From AWTP1-13 sp963827545 (GTDB lineage: Bacteria; Pseudomonadota; Alphaproteobacteria; Rhizobiales; Hyphomicrobiaceae): a DNA stretch of 64,000 nt. The stretch lies in NCBI GenBank assembly GCA_963827545.1, contig CAWHBI010000039.1:1-64000 (forward strand). Direction: 5' to 3'. A model generated the notes under the pieces. It did not search any database. It saw only the letters and a list, made by a program, of their open reading frames with translations, and had not been told where the DNA came from. Position numbers and translations under genes: made by a program. Positions 8,564 to 17,279 of this stretch are shown piece after piece (position 1 is the stretch's first letter; each line of letters begins with the position of its first letter).

Positions 8564-9735
8564 ATGCGGAAGCCGAAGCAGCGCAAGCCCAATGACCTGA
8601 GCCGGTCCCTTGCGGCATTGGACGTGGATCATACGTTGATCGCCGTAGTCGAGATGAGCCTGTCGAGCTGGCTCGTTGCAGGCATCGTGCCGGGCGTCGA
8701 GCGCCAGCCTCTCAAGAAGCTGAAGACCGACGCAGTGCCCTTCTCGAGCTGCTGCATCGTTGGCGCGCCGAGGCCGTGAGGGCGGGCCACAAGATCACGC
8801 GCATCGCCGTGGCCTTCGAGGCCGGCCGCGACGGCTTCTGGCTGGCGCGCTGGCTCAAAGCACGTGGCATCGAGGCGCATGTGATCCACGCGTCGAGCAT
8901 CGCCGTGTCGCGCGAGCATCGTCGTGCCAAGACGGACCGGCTTGATACCGAGCTCTTGAAGCGATCCTTTCTGGGATGGCTGCGCGGCGAGCGGGATCAC
9001 TGCAAGACGGTGGCCATTCCGACGCTCGAGGAGGAGGATGCCAAGCGACCTAACCGCGAGCGGGAGAGCCTGGTCGGGGAGCAGAGCCGCCTCGTCAACC
9101 GCATGAAGGCGACGCTGGTTCGCCTTGGCATCCGAGGCTTCAATCCGAAACTGAAACGTGCGGCAGGGGATCTCGAAGCGCTGCGCACGCCCGAAGGCGC
9201 GCCGATCCCGCCCAACACTCTGGCCGAGCTCAAACGCGACATGGAGCGCCGCCGGTTCATTTGCGATCAGATCCGCAAGATCGAGCAGGCGCGCATCGAG
9301 CGTCTGGAGCGGGCACCCAATACGGGGCCCAATGCAATGGTTCGCCTGCTGGCGCGCGTCATTGGCATCGGCATCGAGACGGCGGACTTGCTCGTGCACG
9401 AAGTGCTCTTGCGCAATATGCGGGATCGCCGGGCGGTGGCCCGCTACGGAGGCCTGACCGGCTCGCCAGACAGGAGTGGCACTATCAGCCGCGAGAAAGG
9501 GATCGCCCGATCCGGCAATGCCCGCGTGCGGCGCGGCATGGTCCAGCTGGCCTGGCGGTTCCTGCTGTTCCAGAAGGACAGCGCTCTGGCGCAATGGTAT
9601 CGCCAGCGCACGGAGAATGCGCCGCGATCCCGCAAGACTATGATCGTGGCTCTGGCCCGCAAGCTACTGATCGCGCTGTGGCGACTGGTGCGAGAGGGCG
9701 TGATCCCGGAGGGCATCGTCATGCGCCCCGCCTGA
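8564..9735 (+). pseudogene. IS110-family transposase (DEDD + Transposase_20), frameshifted
   Basis: The transposase starts at ATG 8564. It has the RuvC-like DEDD domain of IS110 recombinases (VDHTLIAVVE near the start, KTDRLDTELL further on), a coiled linker, and the C-terminal Transposase_20 region with the helix-hairpin-helix VIGIGIETADLL and the GGLTGSPDRSG segment that carries the catalytic serine in this family. Against copy 2 one T is missing between 8734 and 8735 (GCAGTG versus GCATGTG), so the protein stops after about 70 residues. The second frame then runs intact to a TGA at 9735. A full protein would be about 390 residues. Confidence 0.88.
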
Positions 9736-10718
9736 TGGAAGCTGCCTGTCCTCCAGTTTGCCTATCGCCTGACAGTTTCGGCTCGATCCGCACCGTGGTG
9801 ACGGGTTGCCGATGACGGTTCGAGGTGGCGGGGTCCCGCGTAAACCATGGCTGTCATGCCGTTGTGCAGAATGGGTCCGCCGCCTCGGAGCTTCGCTGCC
9901 GATGCGCAAGAGTGCATCATGGTTGGGGTCTTCGCGGCCCACCGAATACAAGGTTGCGGCGCGATCGCTCGCGCCAGAAGCGGGCTCCCCTCTGATCGTC
10001 ATCCCGACCGCATCGAGAGTGCCGTCGTGCTCGGACCTGTCAAGGACAAGCCTACGGCGGCGCTGAAGAAGCGCCGTCCTTGACAGCCCCTGCGCGCGCC
10101 AGCCTTGCGATACTGCGGGTCGGGGCGAAGAAACAGGCTTTGAGATCGAACAAAGAAACTGGGATAAAGAAAAATGAAAATGCCGTGAAATCGGTACTTG
10201 ACTTCGAAAGCCCCATACAAGGTTTCTCGGACGCCTGCATGACGGCCCATCCACGCGCGCCGACGGGAGGCGTCCGAGAAGCGCCAAGGCACGAAATCGC
10301 GGAAGGTGGAGCGGCGGCGGCGCAGCGCGTTCTATGGGGATTTGGCCGAGGCGGGCATCTTGGGGATGGTGGATTGGACGGGCAGGAGTGGCGGGCTTGC
10401 TGCTGGCAGGTCGGCCGGGGGTGGCTGAACGAGCGGAAAGGGCCTCGAGGGGTTGCTTGGCACTTGGCTTGAGCCAGGGATGAGGCGCAACAAGGCGAGC
10501 AGGATCGCCGCCGGCCGATGACCGGCGTCCGGGACGGGCGGCTTTGCGGCGAGCAATGCGAGCAGCCGTCATGATGTGTCGATCCTGATCGGCGTCGGAG
10601 CAGGCGTTGGCCGATGTCTCGGGTTGCAGCCGCGCGCGAAGACCTCGCTGATTATCATGCGGCCACCGCAGCGCGGACAGGGGCAGTGCAGCAGGCACGG
10701 CTCGTCCGGTGCCGCGGT
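9736..10718. other. Non-coding stretch between IS110 copy 1 and the IS91 gene
   Basis: About 980 bases with no credible protein gene; long minus-strand frames here are low-complexity. It must contain the right end of IS110 copy 1, and probably the flank of the IS91 element. A TGTGCAGA motif at about 9864 echoes the IS left end. A strong hairpin lies at 10037-10086. Confidence 0.5.
10037..10086. other. Bulged hairpin 3' of IS110 copy 1
   Basis: CTGTCAAGGAC (10037-10047) pairs perfectly with GTCCTTGACAG (10076-10086). Inside, GGCGCT pairs with AGCGCC around a 5-base loop, with an 11-base bulge on the left strand only. It may be the end of the insertion sequence, part of its guide RNA, or a terminator; no T run follows. 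Confidence 0.45.
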
Positions 10719-11732
10719 CTACTCCTCCTCAGGCTCTACGACGCGTGGCGGAGCACCGAGCAGCCCGCGGGCGCGAGCGATGTTGGCGGTGCGGTTACCA
10801 TTGGCGAACAGGCTACAGTGGCGGATGCGGTGGAACCCCTTGGGCAGCACGTGCAGGAGGAAGCGCCGGATGAACTCGTGAGGGGAGAGCGTCATCGTCT
10901 TCCAGCGGTCGGGCCCGTCGAGACGGTAGTCCTTCCAGCGGAAGGCGACGCCGTTGTCATCGGCCGAGATGAGACGGCGATTGGAGATGGCGACGCGGTG
11001 GGTATAGCGGGAGAGATAGCGCAGCACCTGCTGGGGTCCGGCGAACGGATCCTTGATGTAGACCACCCATTCGCTTCTGCGCAGCGGCGCCAGGAACCTT
11101 TTGAACGCTCGTTTGTCGGCGAGCGCCGCGTGGTCGCCGAAGAACCTCAGCCGACCTTGTGTGTGGGCCTTGGCCAGCATCGCCAGGAACTGCCCCTGGA
11201 ACAGGCGTGACAACACGTTGACGTGCACGAGGAAGCGCGGCCGGCTGGAGATCCATCGCGAGCCATCCTCTGACAGCCCGCCACCTGGCACGATCATGTG
11301 CACGTGCGGATGATGGGTGAGAGCGGAGCCCCAGGTGTGGAGCACCGCAATGATGCCGATGCGCGCGCCCAGGTGCTTGGGGTCGGCTGCGATGGCAAGC
11401 GTGGCTTCGGCCGATGCCTTCATGAGCAGGTCGTAGATCACCCGCTTGTTGTGATGGGCGATGTCGCGGAGTGGAGCCGGCAGCGTGTAGACGACGTGGA
11501 AATAGCCGACGGGGAGCAGCTCGGCTTCCCGTTCGGCGAGCCACTGCCTCGCGGCCGCGCCCTGACACTTGGGGCAATGCCGATTGCGGCAGCTGTTGTA
11601 GGCGATGACGGTGTGAGCGCACGCTTCGTTCTCGCAACGCGCAACGTGCCCGCCGACAAGCACCCGCGCAGCGGCTGGAGCGCAGCGACTTAGTGCGTTG
11701 GCACGGACCGCCCGTTCGCTACGCTGCAGCAA
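10719..11732 (-). CDS. IS91-family transposase (HUH/Y2 type), probably N-terminally shortened
   Basis: A 337-residue rolling-circle transposase. Its features are a zinc-binding N-terminus (CENEACAHT, CRNRHCPKC), the HUH metal motif in HHPHVHMIVPGGG, and the tyrosine region RYLSRYTHRVAISNRRL. IS91 transposases cut one strand and move by rolling circle, often taking neighbouring DNA. No ATG is available: the best start is TTG at 11732, and an in-frame TGA lies about 60 bases further upstream. The usual N-terminal helix region is atypical here, so the gene may be shortened or frameshifted at its 5' end. Terminal sequences (oriIS, terIS) were not found. Confidence 0.85.
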   Translation of the reverse strand: MLQRSERAVRANALSRCAPAAARVLVGGHVARCENEACAHTVIAYNSCRNRHCPKCQGAAARQWLAEREAELLPVGYFHVVYTLPAPLRDIAHHNKRVIYDLLMKASAEATLAIAADPKHLGARIGIIAVLHTWGSALTHHPHVHMIVPGGGLSEDGSRWISSRPRFLVHVNVLSRLFQGQFLAMLAKAHTQGRLRFFGDHAALADKRAFKRFLAPLRRSEWVVYIKDPFAGPQQVLRYLSRYTHRVAISNRRLISADDNGVAFRWKDYRLDGPDRWKTMTLSPHEFIRRFLLHVLPKGFHRIRHCSLFANGNRTANIARARGLLGAPPRVVEPEEE

Positions 11733-12041
11733 TTCCGTCAGCTTTGTGAGGTACTTCTGCCGTGCCGATGAGGCGCCTAGCAGGCGTGCTCATGACTGGC
11801 ACGACTATGAGTTCGACATCGCCACTGGCCGGCCACCAGGGCAATCCGCGCATGCGGCTCACCCCCAGTCAAGATTGCCGTGCTTGATGGTGATCTTGTG
11901 GTCACACTGCCGGAAGGAACCCGTGAGCGAACTATGCGTAGACGATCGGGAGTGGATCAAGGGGACCGTGCGCGGTAGATTCCGCATCTGGCGAGGGAGG
12001 GCAACGGGGGCAACGCAGGCCGCTCTGTCGGGAGGGAAGAG
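11733..12041. other. Intergenic stretch before the TRAP binding protein
   Basis: About 310 bases between divergent genes, probably holding the IS91 5' flank and the promoter of the TRAP binding-protein gene. No motif could be assigned beyond the GGGAGGGAAGAG ribosome-binding site at its end. Confidence 0.4.
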
Positions 12042-13112
12042 ATGAGGTGGGCGTGGTTGTGGGCATTGGTTGCGTGCGGGCTGGTCCCTTCCAGCGCCGG
12101 CGCGTCGGGGCCAGTTAAGCTCAGGGTGACCATGCCAGTGCCCGTAACCGAGCCGTTCGTGGGCGCACCCCTCGTGGCTTTCAAGGAGCTCGTTGAGAAG
12201 CAGACCGACGGAAGCATCATCGTCGAGATCTTCGACCGCGGTAGGCCGTACCCCGATGAGACAGTAATCGAAGTGATCCGTTCGGGTCTGCTCGAGATGG
12301 GGGTTATAGGGCTCAACCAGTTCGCCAGGAGGTTCACGCCCGCAGCCCTCATGGAGCAGCCCTTCCTGTTCAATTTCGATGGCTTGGTGCGGGCGGCGAC
12401 CAGCCCCGACAGCGAGATCAGGCAGCGCCTCGACGAGGCCATTCTCAAGGCCATGGGCCTGCGCGTGCTGTGGTGGCAGACGATCGGCACCATGGCCATC
12501 TATAGCAAGGACGGCGATGTCAAAGACCCAAGCCGGATCAGGGGCAAGCGGCTACGCATGTTCAGTGAGACGTCGGCGCGCTTTGCCCGGCAGTGTGGCG
12601 GCATACCCGTGTTAGAGACCGACGGCCAGGTTCAAGAATCTCTCGCGGACGACAAGCTGGACATGGCCATGATGACCGTGGCCGCCATTCGGTCCCGGGA
12701 GCTTTGGAAGGTGACAACGGCGATAACGCGAACGGACCATGTCGCGTTCGAGTTCCTGGTCGTGATCGCCGAGGAGAGCTGGCAGTCGCTCAACGACAGG
12801 CACAGGAGCATCCTCGCGCAGGTCGGGGGGAAGGTGGAGCGCGATGTCCGCGAGCGGGCATCTGCCATTGAGGCGTCGGCACTTGAGCTTGCGCGCAGCA
12901 AGGGCATGAAGATTTACGATCTGTCGCCCAGCGAGGTGACGGAATGGCGGGCATGCAGTGCGGGCCTCCTCGTCGACTACATGGAAAGGGGCGGAGAGCT
13001 CAGCCAGGCGCTGATGCGCGCCTACGCCAAGCTGCGCACGGACCCCTGCTGCAGCGCCGGCCCGCAAGGCGGCGACGAGACGAGGATGGGAACGCCGCAA
13101 GCGCCTCGATGA
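12042..13112 (+). CDS. TRAP transporter solute-binding protein, DctP family (orphan)
   Basis: A 356-residue periplasmic binding protein of the TRAP type. Its features are a signal peptide ending near AGASG, the DctP-like opening KLRVTMPVPVTEPF, and the segment SRIRGKRLRMFSETSA with the arginine that binds substrate carboxylates in this family. Such proteins deliver organic acids to the DctQ and DctM membrane subunits, but neither lies within this window's neighbourhood. The gene therefore depends on partners elsewhere or is a leftover of transposition; it stands alone between an IS91 gene and a converging ABC binding protein. The C-terminal 30 residues are poor in structure. ATG 12042 is preceded by a strong GGGAGGGAAGAG. 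Confidence 0.85.
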   Translation: MRWAWLWALVACGLVPSSAGASGPVKLRVTMPVPVTEPFVGAPLVAFKELVEKQTDGSIIVEIFDRGRPYPDETVIEVIRSGLLEMGVIGLNQFARRFTPAALMEQPFLFNFDGLVRAATSPDSEIRQRLDEAILKAMGLRVLWWQTIGTMAIYSKDGDVKDPSRIRGKRLRMFSETSARFARQCGGIPVLETDGQVQESLADDKLDMAMMTVAAIRSRELWKVTTAITRTDHVAFEFLVVIAEESWQSLNDRHRSILAQVGGKVERDVRERASAIEASALELARSKGMKIYDLSPSEVTEWRACSAGLLVDYMERGGELSQALMRAYAKLRTDPCCSAGPQGGDETRMGTPQAPR

Positions 13113-13557
13113 GGCGCAGCAGTGCTGACGTGTCGACGTCCGATCTGACACGCACCGTGCGTCCGTCGCCGATCTCGATCGATCGCCTACTTCTGCTCCT
13201 TGCTCCAGCTCCGCCGACCCCTCGCTCCGACATCGTCGCGAGGGCCTGTCCTTGTTCCAGACATCGTGCAGGCCCCCGGTTGCCATCAACCGGAACGAGA
13301 CGCCGCTATTGCCTTCGCCCGCACAAGGCGGCCCTCACGGGACGCTTACAAAGTGCTTGAGCACGGTGTCGGCGCTCACTTGATGGGCGAGAAGGCGGCA
13401 GCAGGAGCAGATTGCCCACCGCTCCCTGCGACAGGCCCATGGTCGTGGCTTGCATGCGGGACAACGAGCGCAGCATTGGCTGGGCGATCATCCGGTCGGC
13501 GCGAAGCGGACGGGTGGCGCCCGGCACCACCCGTCGCTGCGCGCTCGCGGCCAAGCT
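13113..13557. other. Intergenic stretch between converging genes
   Basis: About 445 bases between the ends of the TRAP binding protein and the first ABC binding protein. No gene or clear terminator was recognised. Confidence 0.4.
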
Positions 13558-14922
13558 CTACCACTTGGCGTAGCCGGCCTTCTTAATCAGCGCCTCCGCA
13601 CGCTTCTGAGCCTTGGCGGCTGCGTCCTCCGGCGATGCTCCCTCCGCCGTCGCCTCAAGCACCATGTCCCGGATGATGCCGGAGCCGAGCACCTGCATCA
13701 AATAGGGCTTATCGTGCAGATCCTCGTACTTGACTACCAGTGTCGGCCTGGCGAGGTCGTTGGCGAGTGCGTGCTCCTGAACTTCGAGCCAACCACCCCA
13801 GCGCTTCACCATCGGGATCTGCTGGTACTTGTCTGATTGGCGGAGGGATTTAGTGATTGGGAAGAAATGGATCGGCACCGACTTGATGTACTCGATGTAG
13901 TTCTCGTCCTTGTAGAAGAACTTGAGGAACTCCTTCGCCAGGTCCGGGTTTCGGGAATCTTTGAACAGCATCCAAGGCTCCTCGTCCACCTGCACGGCCG
14001 GCTTGCTGCCGCTCGGCCCCACGGGCCTCATCCAGACATTGAAGTGATCGGTGTTTTGCATCTCCTTCGGTGCGTACTGCTCAATCAGCGAGGCGCCACG
14101 GCCGTAGCCTTGAAACATCATCGCCGCCTTCTGCCCGTATATATTGATGAAGGTATCGAGATAGCTATGCCCTTCCCAACCGGGCGGCATGTATTGCGTG
14201 AGCCGCTTCCAAAACTCCAACAGCTCGATCATTCTCTTGTCGGTAAACTGCGGCCGGTTGCTGCCGTCGAAGAGCTGGCCGCCGTTTGCTGCGATCAGCT
14301 CACCGACGATAATGTTGATGAACAGGTTGTCGCCGGGGATCGTGAGCCCGTAGATGTCGGGTTTGCCGTCGCCGTTGGTGTCCATGGTCAGGGCCTTGGC
14401 GTTCGCTACGAGGTCGTCCCAGGTCTTGGGCGCCTTCAGCCCAAGTTTCTTGGCGAGATCGGCTCGGTAAATGAGCAGAGCTGTGCCAGCAGCGTGCACC
14501 AGCCCGTAGTAGCGGCCGTCGGCGCGACAGACCTGCTTTATCTGGTCCCAGAGGTTGTTCTCGCCGATAGCCTGGACGACGTCGTCGAGCGGCAGCAACA
14601 GTCCCTGTTGCCGCAGTGCCGAGCACGTGATCGGCTGGCCGTGCGACAGCTCCGGCGGTGCGCCGGCGGCAAGGGCTGCCTGGATCTTGCCTTCAAGATC
14701 GTCCCAGGCGAGCGCTGCGGCCTCGATCTTTACTCCGGGATGTGTCTTCTCGAAGCGGGCGACGATCTCGGCGATGGCCCGGACCGAAGCGGGATTGGTC
14801 TCCGTGTGCCAGACGCGCACGACCTTGTCTTGGGCGGCGGCACCAATGTTCGCGACCAGGGTAAGTCCGGCGGCGGCCAAACCTAGGATAAGCCGTAGGA
14901 CGCCGGGTTGTGTCTTTTGCAC
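13558..14922 (-). CDS. ABC transporter sugar-type solute-binding protein (first of two near-twins)
   Basis: A 454-residue family 1 extracellular binding protein. The signal peptide LRLILGLAAAGLTLVANIGAAAQ is followed by the mature start DKVVRVWHTETNP. The body has the usual two-lobe signature, including LSHGQPITCSALRQQGLL and a calcium-loop-like DTNGDGKPDIYG. The start is GTG at 14922, with GGGAGG placed five bases before. It is the same length as, and clearly homologous along its whole length to, the protein at 17280-18644. It lies 564 bases downstream of the permease pair on the same strand. Ligand is probably a carbohydrate or polyol; no ATPase gene is adjacent. Confidence 0.88.
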   Translation of the reverse strand: MQKTQPGVLRLILGLAAAGLTLVANIGAAAQDKVVRVWHTETNPASVRAIAEIVARFEKTHPGVKIEAAALAWDDLEGKIQAALAAGAPPELSHGQPITCSALRQQGLLLPLDDVVQAIGENNLWDQIKQVCRADGRYYGLVHAAGTALLIYRADLAKKLGLKAPKTWDDLVANAKALTMDTNGDGKPDIYGLTIPGDNLFINIIVGELIAANGGQLFDGSNRPQFTDKRMIELLEFWKRLTQYMPPGWEGHSYLDTFINIYGQKAAMMFQGYGRGASLIEQYAPKEMQNTDHFNVWMRPVGPSGSKPAVQVDEEPWMLFKDSRNPDLAKEFLKFFYKDENYIEYIKSVPIHFFPITKSLRQSDKYQQIPMVKRWGGWLEVQEHALANDLARPTLVVKYEDLHDKPYLMQVLGSGIIRDMVLEATAEGASPEDAAAKAQKRAEALIKKAGYAKW

Positions 14923-15486
14923 TGAACCTCCCTTCGTGACAGTACGCGCGCCGCCCGTCCCTGACCCAAATTCCCCCTGTTGCCGGGTGTCTACCGCTGC
15001 TGTCACTTCCGCGTCATTGGCGCTATGACGATAGCTGACAGTGTGCCGAATGCGCAACCCTTTCAATCTGCCTCGCCTTATGCAGCAAGCTCCGCTCCGG
15101 CCTTCTTGAAGTTCGCAAAGAGCGAGCAGCACGAATGGAGTACCGTAGTGACGCTAGTCTTTCAGAGCTTTGGCGCAGCTCTGCTCTGTGTTGTTTCGGT
15201 GCTCGACGATCTTTGGGCTGGCACCCACGTCGACCTCGCGGAGGCCATTCCGCGGTACGCCGCACGGTGACGCCCAAAGCGCGTGCAGGAAGATCGCGAT
15301 CAGCGCGAGGCCAGACGCTCACTGCAACAGAACCCAAAAATCTGAGCCAGTCTGAGGCTCTTGCCTCGGCCGGACAGCGCAACCAACGATCCGAGCCCTG
15401 CCCATACAAGCGGCGCACTGAGATCCAGGAGTAAAGGGACGAGCAGTTCCGCCATTTTCCCCATGCGGTCAATTCTGCTACACGCC
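14923..15486. other. Intergenic stretch between permease and first binding protein
   Basis: About 560 bases with no gene recognised. It should hold a promoter for the binding protein at 13558-14922, since the distance is too large for simple coupling with the permease genes, but no clear -35/-10 pair was seen. Confidence 0.4.
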
Positions 15487-16327
15487 TCAACCCTTGACCG
15501 CCCCTGCACCTAAACCGGCGACCATGTACTTCTGTATGACGAAGAATACGCCCAACACCGGTGCTGAGAACGAGCAGGCCGGCGGCCATGATCATCCCCC
15601 AGTCGACCACGGACGCACTATAGAGGTCGGCGATGCCTACAGGCAGGGTCTTCAGTTCGTCGGCGCTGATCAGGATGCGGGCGAAGATGTAGTCGTTCCA
15701 GGTCAGTATGAATGTGAAGATGGAGGTGGCGATGACGCCAGGCAGAGCGAGCGGCAGGACCACATAGAGTACCGTTTGAAAGCGGTCGGCGCCGTCGACC
15801 ATCGCCGCCTCCTCGATATCCAAGGGGATGCTCTGGAAGAAGGTGCGCAGCATCCACAATGCGAAAGGCAGGCAAAAGGCAGTGTAGGCGAGCACCAGGC
15901 CGACGTGACTGTTGGTCAGTCTCAGGAACCGCATCATGACGTAGAACGGCACGATGATCATGATGGGCGCGAACATGTAGGTGAAGAGAATGGTGCCGGC
16001 GAGCTGCTCGCGGCCGGGGAAGCGGAAGCGCGTCAGGCTGTAGGCGGCCGGCGTTGCGACCGCGATGACCAGCGCCACCGTCGAAAGCGAGACGACGATG
16101 CTGTTGCGCAGATAGGTCAGAGCCTTGGTCTCCGTGAATAGCCGCTCCAGATTGCCGAGCGTCCAGGTTCGCGGAATGAGGCTGGGCGGCGTGGCGAAGA
16201 TCTCGTGCGACTCCTTGAACGCGGTCGAGATCATCCACGCGAACGGGAAGCCGGCGAAGACGACGAGCACGACTGCCACCGCCAGGAGGAGCGGTGGACT
16301 GCCACCCAATGCGCGCGCCCCTGTCAC
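15487..16327 (-). pseudogene. ABC sugar transporter permease, MalG type, frameshifted near its C-terminus
   Basis: The inner permease of the importer, six hydrophobic segments, about 280 residues when corrected. The EAA loop that contacts the ATPase is present (EEAAMVDGADRFQTVLYVVLP). The GTG start at 16327 overlaps the preceding permease stop by four bases (GTGA) and has GAGGAGGG before it. At about 15565-15568 the frame changes: the main frame reads on into nonsense, while another frame gives the expected ending VFFVIQKYMVAGLGAGAVKG and a TGA at 15487. Either one base was gained or two lost. If real, the last helix is altered and the transporter is probably inactive. Confidence 0.83.
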
Positions 16328-17277
16328 AAGCCCTCCTCGCTTCTGAACAGGCGAAAGTAGAATGCGGTCAGGGTCGCCAGCATGAGAAACATCAGCATGG
16401 CCATCGCGGCGCCGATGCCCGCCTCGTAGTAGGCGAACGTGCGCTGGTAGGTATAGACCGGCAGGGTGCGGATGTAGGTCTCGGCAGCCCCGCCCAGGAT
16501 CATGAGCCAAGGGGTGTCGAACTTGGTGAACATCCAGATCGAGCGCAGCAGGATGACGATGAACAGCACGGCGCGCAGCTGCGGCAGGGTGACATGCACG
16601 AACCGCTGCACCACATTCGCCCCGTCCAGAGCGGCGGCTTCATAGAGCTCATTGGGGATCGACTGAAGGCGTGCGAGCACGGCGAGGACGACGAAGGGAA
16701 AGAACTGCCACACGCTGACCAGGATCAGTGACACCATGATCCAGTCCTTGCCCATCCAGCTGATCGGCCCATCGATCACCCCGGCATCTTCCAGCAGATG
16801 GTTGATAAGGCCGAATTGGCTATTGAGCAGCCACTTCCAAAGGATCACGGCCACCACGGTCGGTATGACGTAGGGAAAGATCAGAATGGCGCGCACGATA
16901 TTGCGCCCCGGGAACACCTCGTTGACGACGAGGGCGGCGCCGACCCCGAGCACGGTCTGGAGCAGGATCGAGGACAGCGCATAGATGGCCCCCAGGCGCA
17001 CGCTGTTCCAGAATTCAGGATCGGACAGCACGTACGCGTAGTTGCGCAGGCCGACGAAGTTTTGCTCCGGGAAGAAGGAGTGTTTGTTGAACGTGCTGAT
17101 CCACGCGCCGTAGATCACCGGGTAAAGCGTGAGAGCGCAGAGCAGCACCACGGCGGGCAGTATCAGCAATAGTCCGGCCGCCGGCTCCGACAGGCGCCGC
17201 CCTCGCAACCAACCACGCCCCACGCCGGGAAGCGTGGCCTCCTTGCTGTCCAAGCTTTTGGCCTCTGGGGGCGGCAA
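16324..17277 (-). CDS. ABC sugar transporter permease, MalF type
   Basis: A permease of about 317 residues with six hydrophobic segments, the first around PAAGLLLILPAVVLLCALTL. The EAA loop is YEAAALDGANVVQRFVHVTL. It pairs with the frameshifted MalG-type permease that overlaps its end. The start is uncertain: TTG 17277 directly follows the stop of the binding protein at 17280 and gives full family length; TTG 17253 and GTG 17223 are alternatives. Position after a binding protein and before the second permease is the standard order of family 1 carbohydrate importers. No ATPase gene is found in the cluster, so a shared MalK/UgpC-type ATPase from elsewhere would be needed. Confidence 0.85.
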   Translation of the reverse strand: MPPPEAKSLDSKEATLPGVGRGWLRGRRLSEPAAGLLLILPAVVLLCALTLYPVIYGAWISTFNKHSFFPEQNFVGLRNYAYVLSDPEFWNSVRLGAIYALSSILLQTVLGVGAALVVNEVFPGRNIVRAILIFPYVIPTVVAVILWKWLLNSQFGLINHLLEDAGVIDGPISWMGKDWIMVSLILVSVWQFFPFVVLAVLARLQSIPNELYEAAALDGANVVQRFVHVTLPQLRAVLFIVILLRSIWMFTKFDTPWLMILGGAAETYIRTLPVYTYQRTFAYYEAGIGAAMAMLMFLMLATLTAFYFRLFRSEEGL

Positions 17278-17279
17278 CT

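Larger units (their letters stand above)
8488..9735 (+). mobile_element. IS110-family insertion sequence, copy 1 (defective by frameshift)
   Basis: Comparison with the copy at 20179 fixes the shared left end at TGTGCAGATCC (8488). The two copies stay about 98% identical by eye up to base 9555, after which the second copy is truncated. The element has 76 non-coding bases before the transposase start. The right end cannot be fixed because only this copy retains it; it lies somewhere after 9735. IS110 elements generally lack terminal inverted repeats, and none is seen. Confidence 0.85.

Noticed and set aside
9664..10698. 344-residue minus-strand frame
   Set aside because: Composition is Pro/Arg/Ser-rich without domain pattern and it crosses the hairpin region; no start signal.
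13837..14886. 349-residue plus-strand frame
   Set aside because: Antisense shadow of the ABC binding protein, whose homology to its twin is unambiguous.
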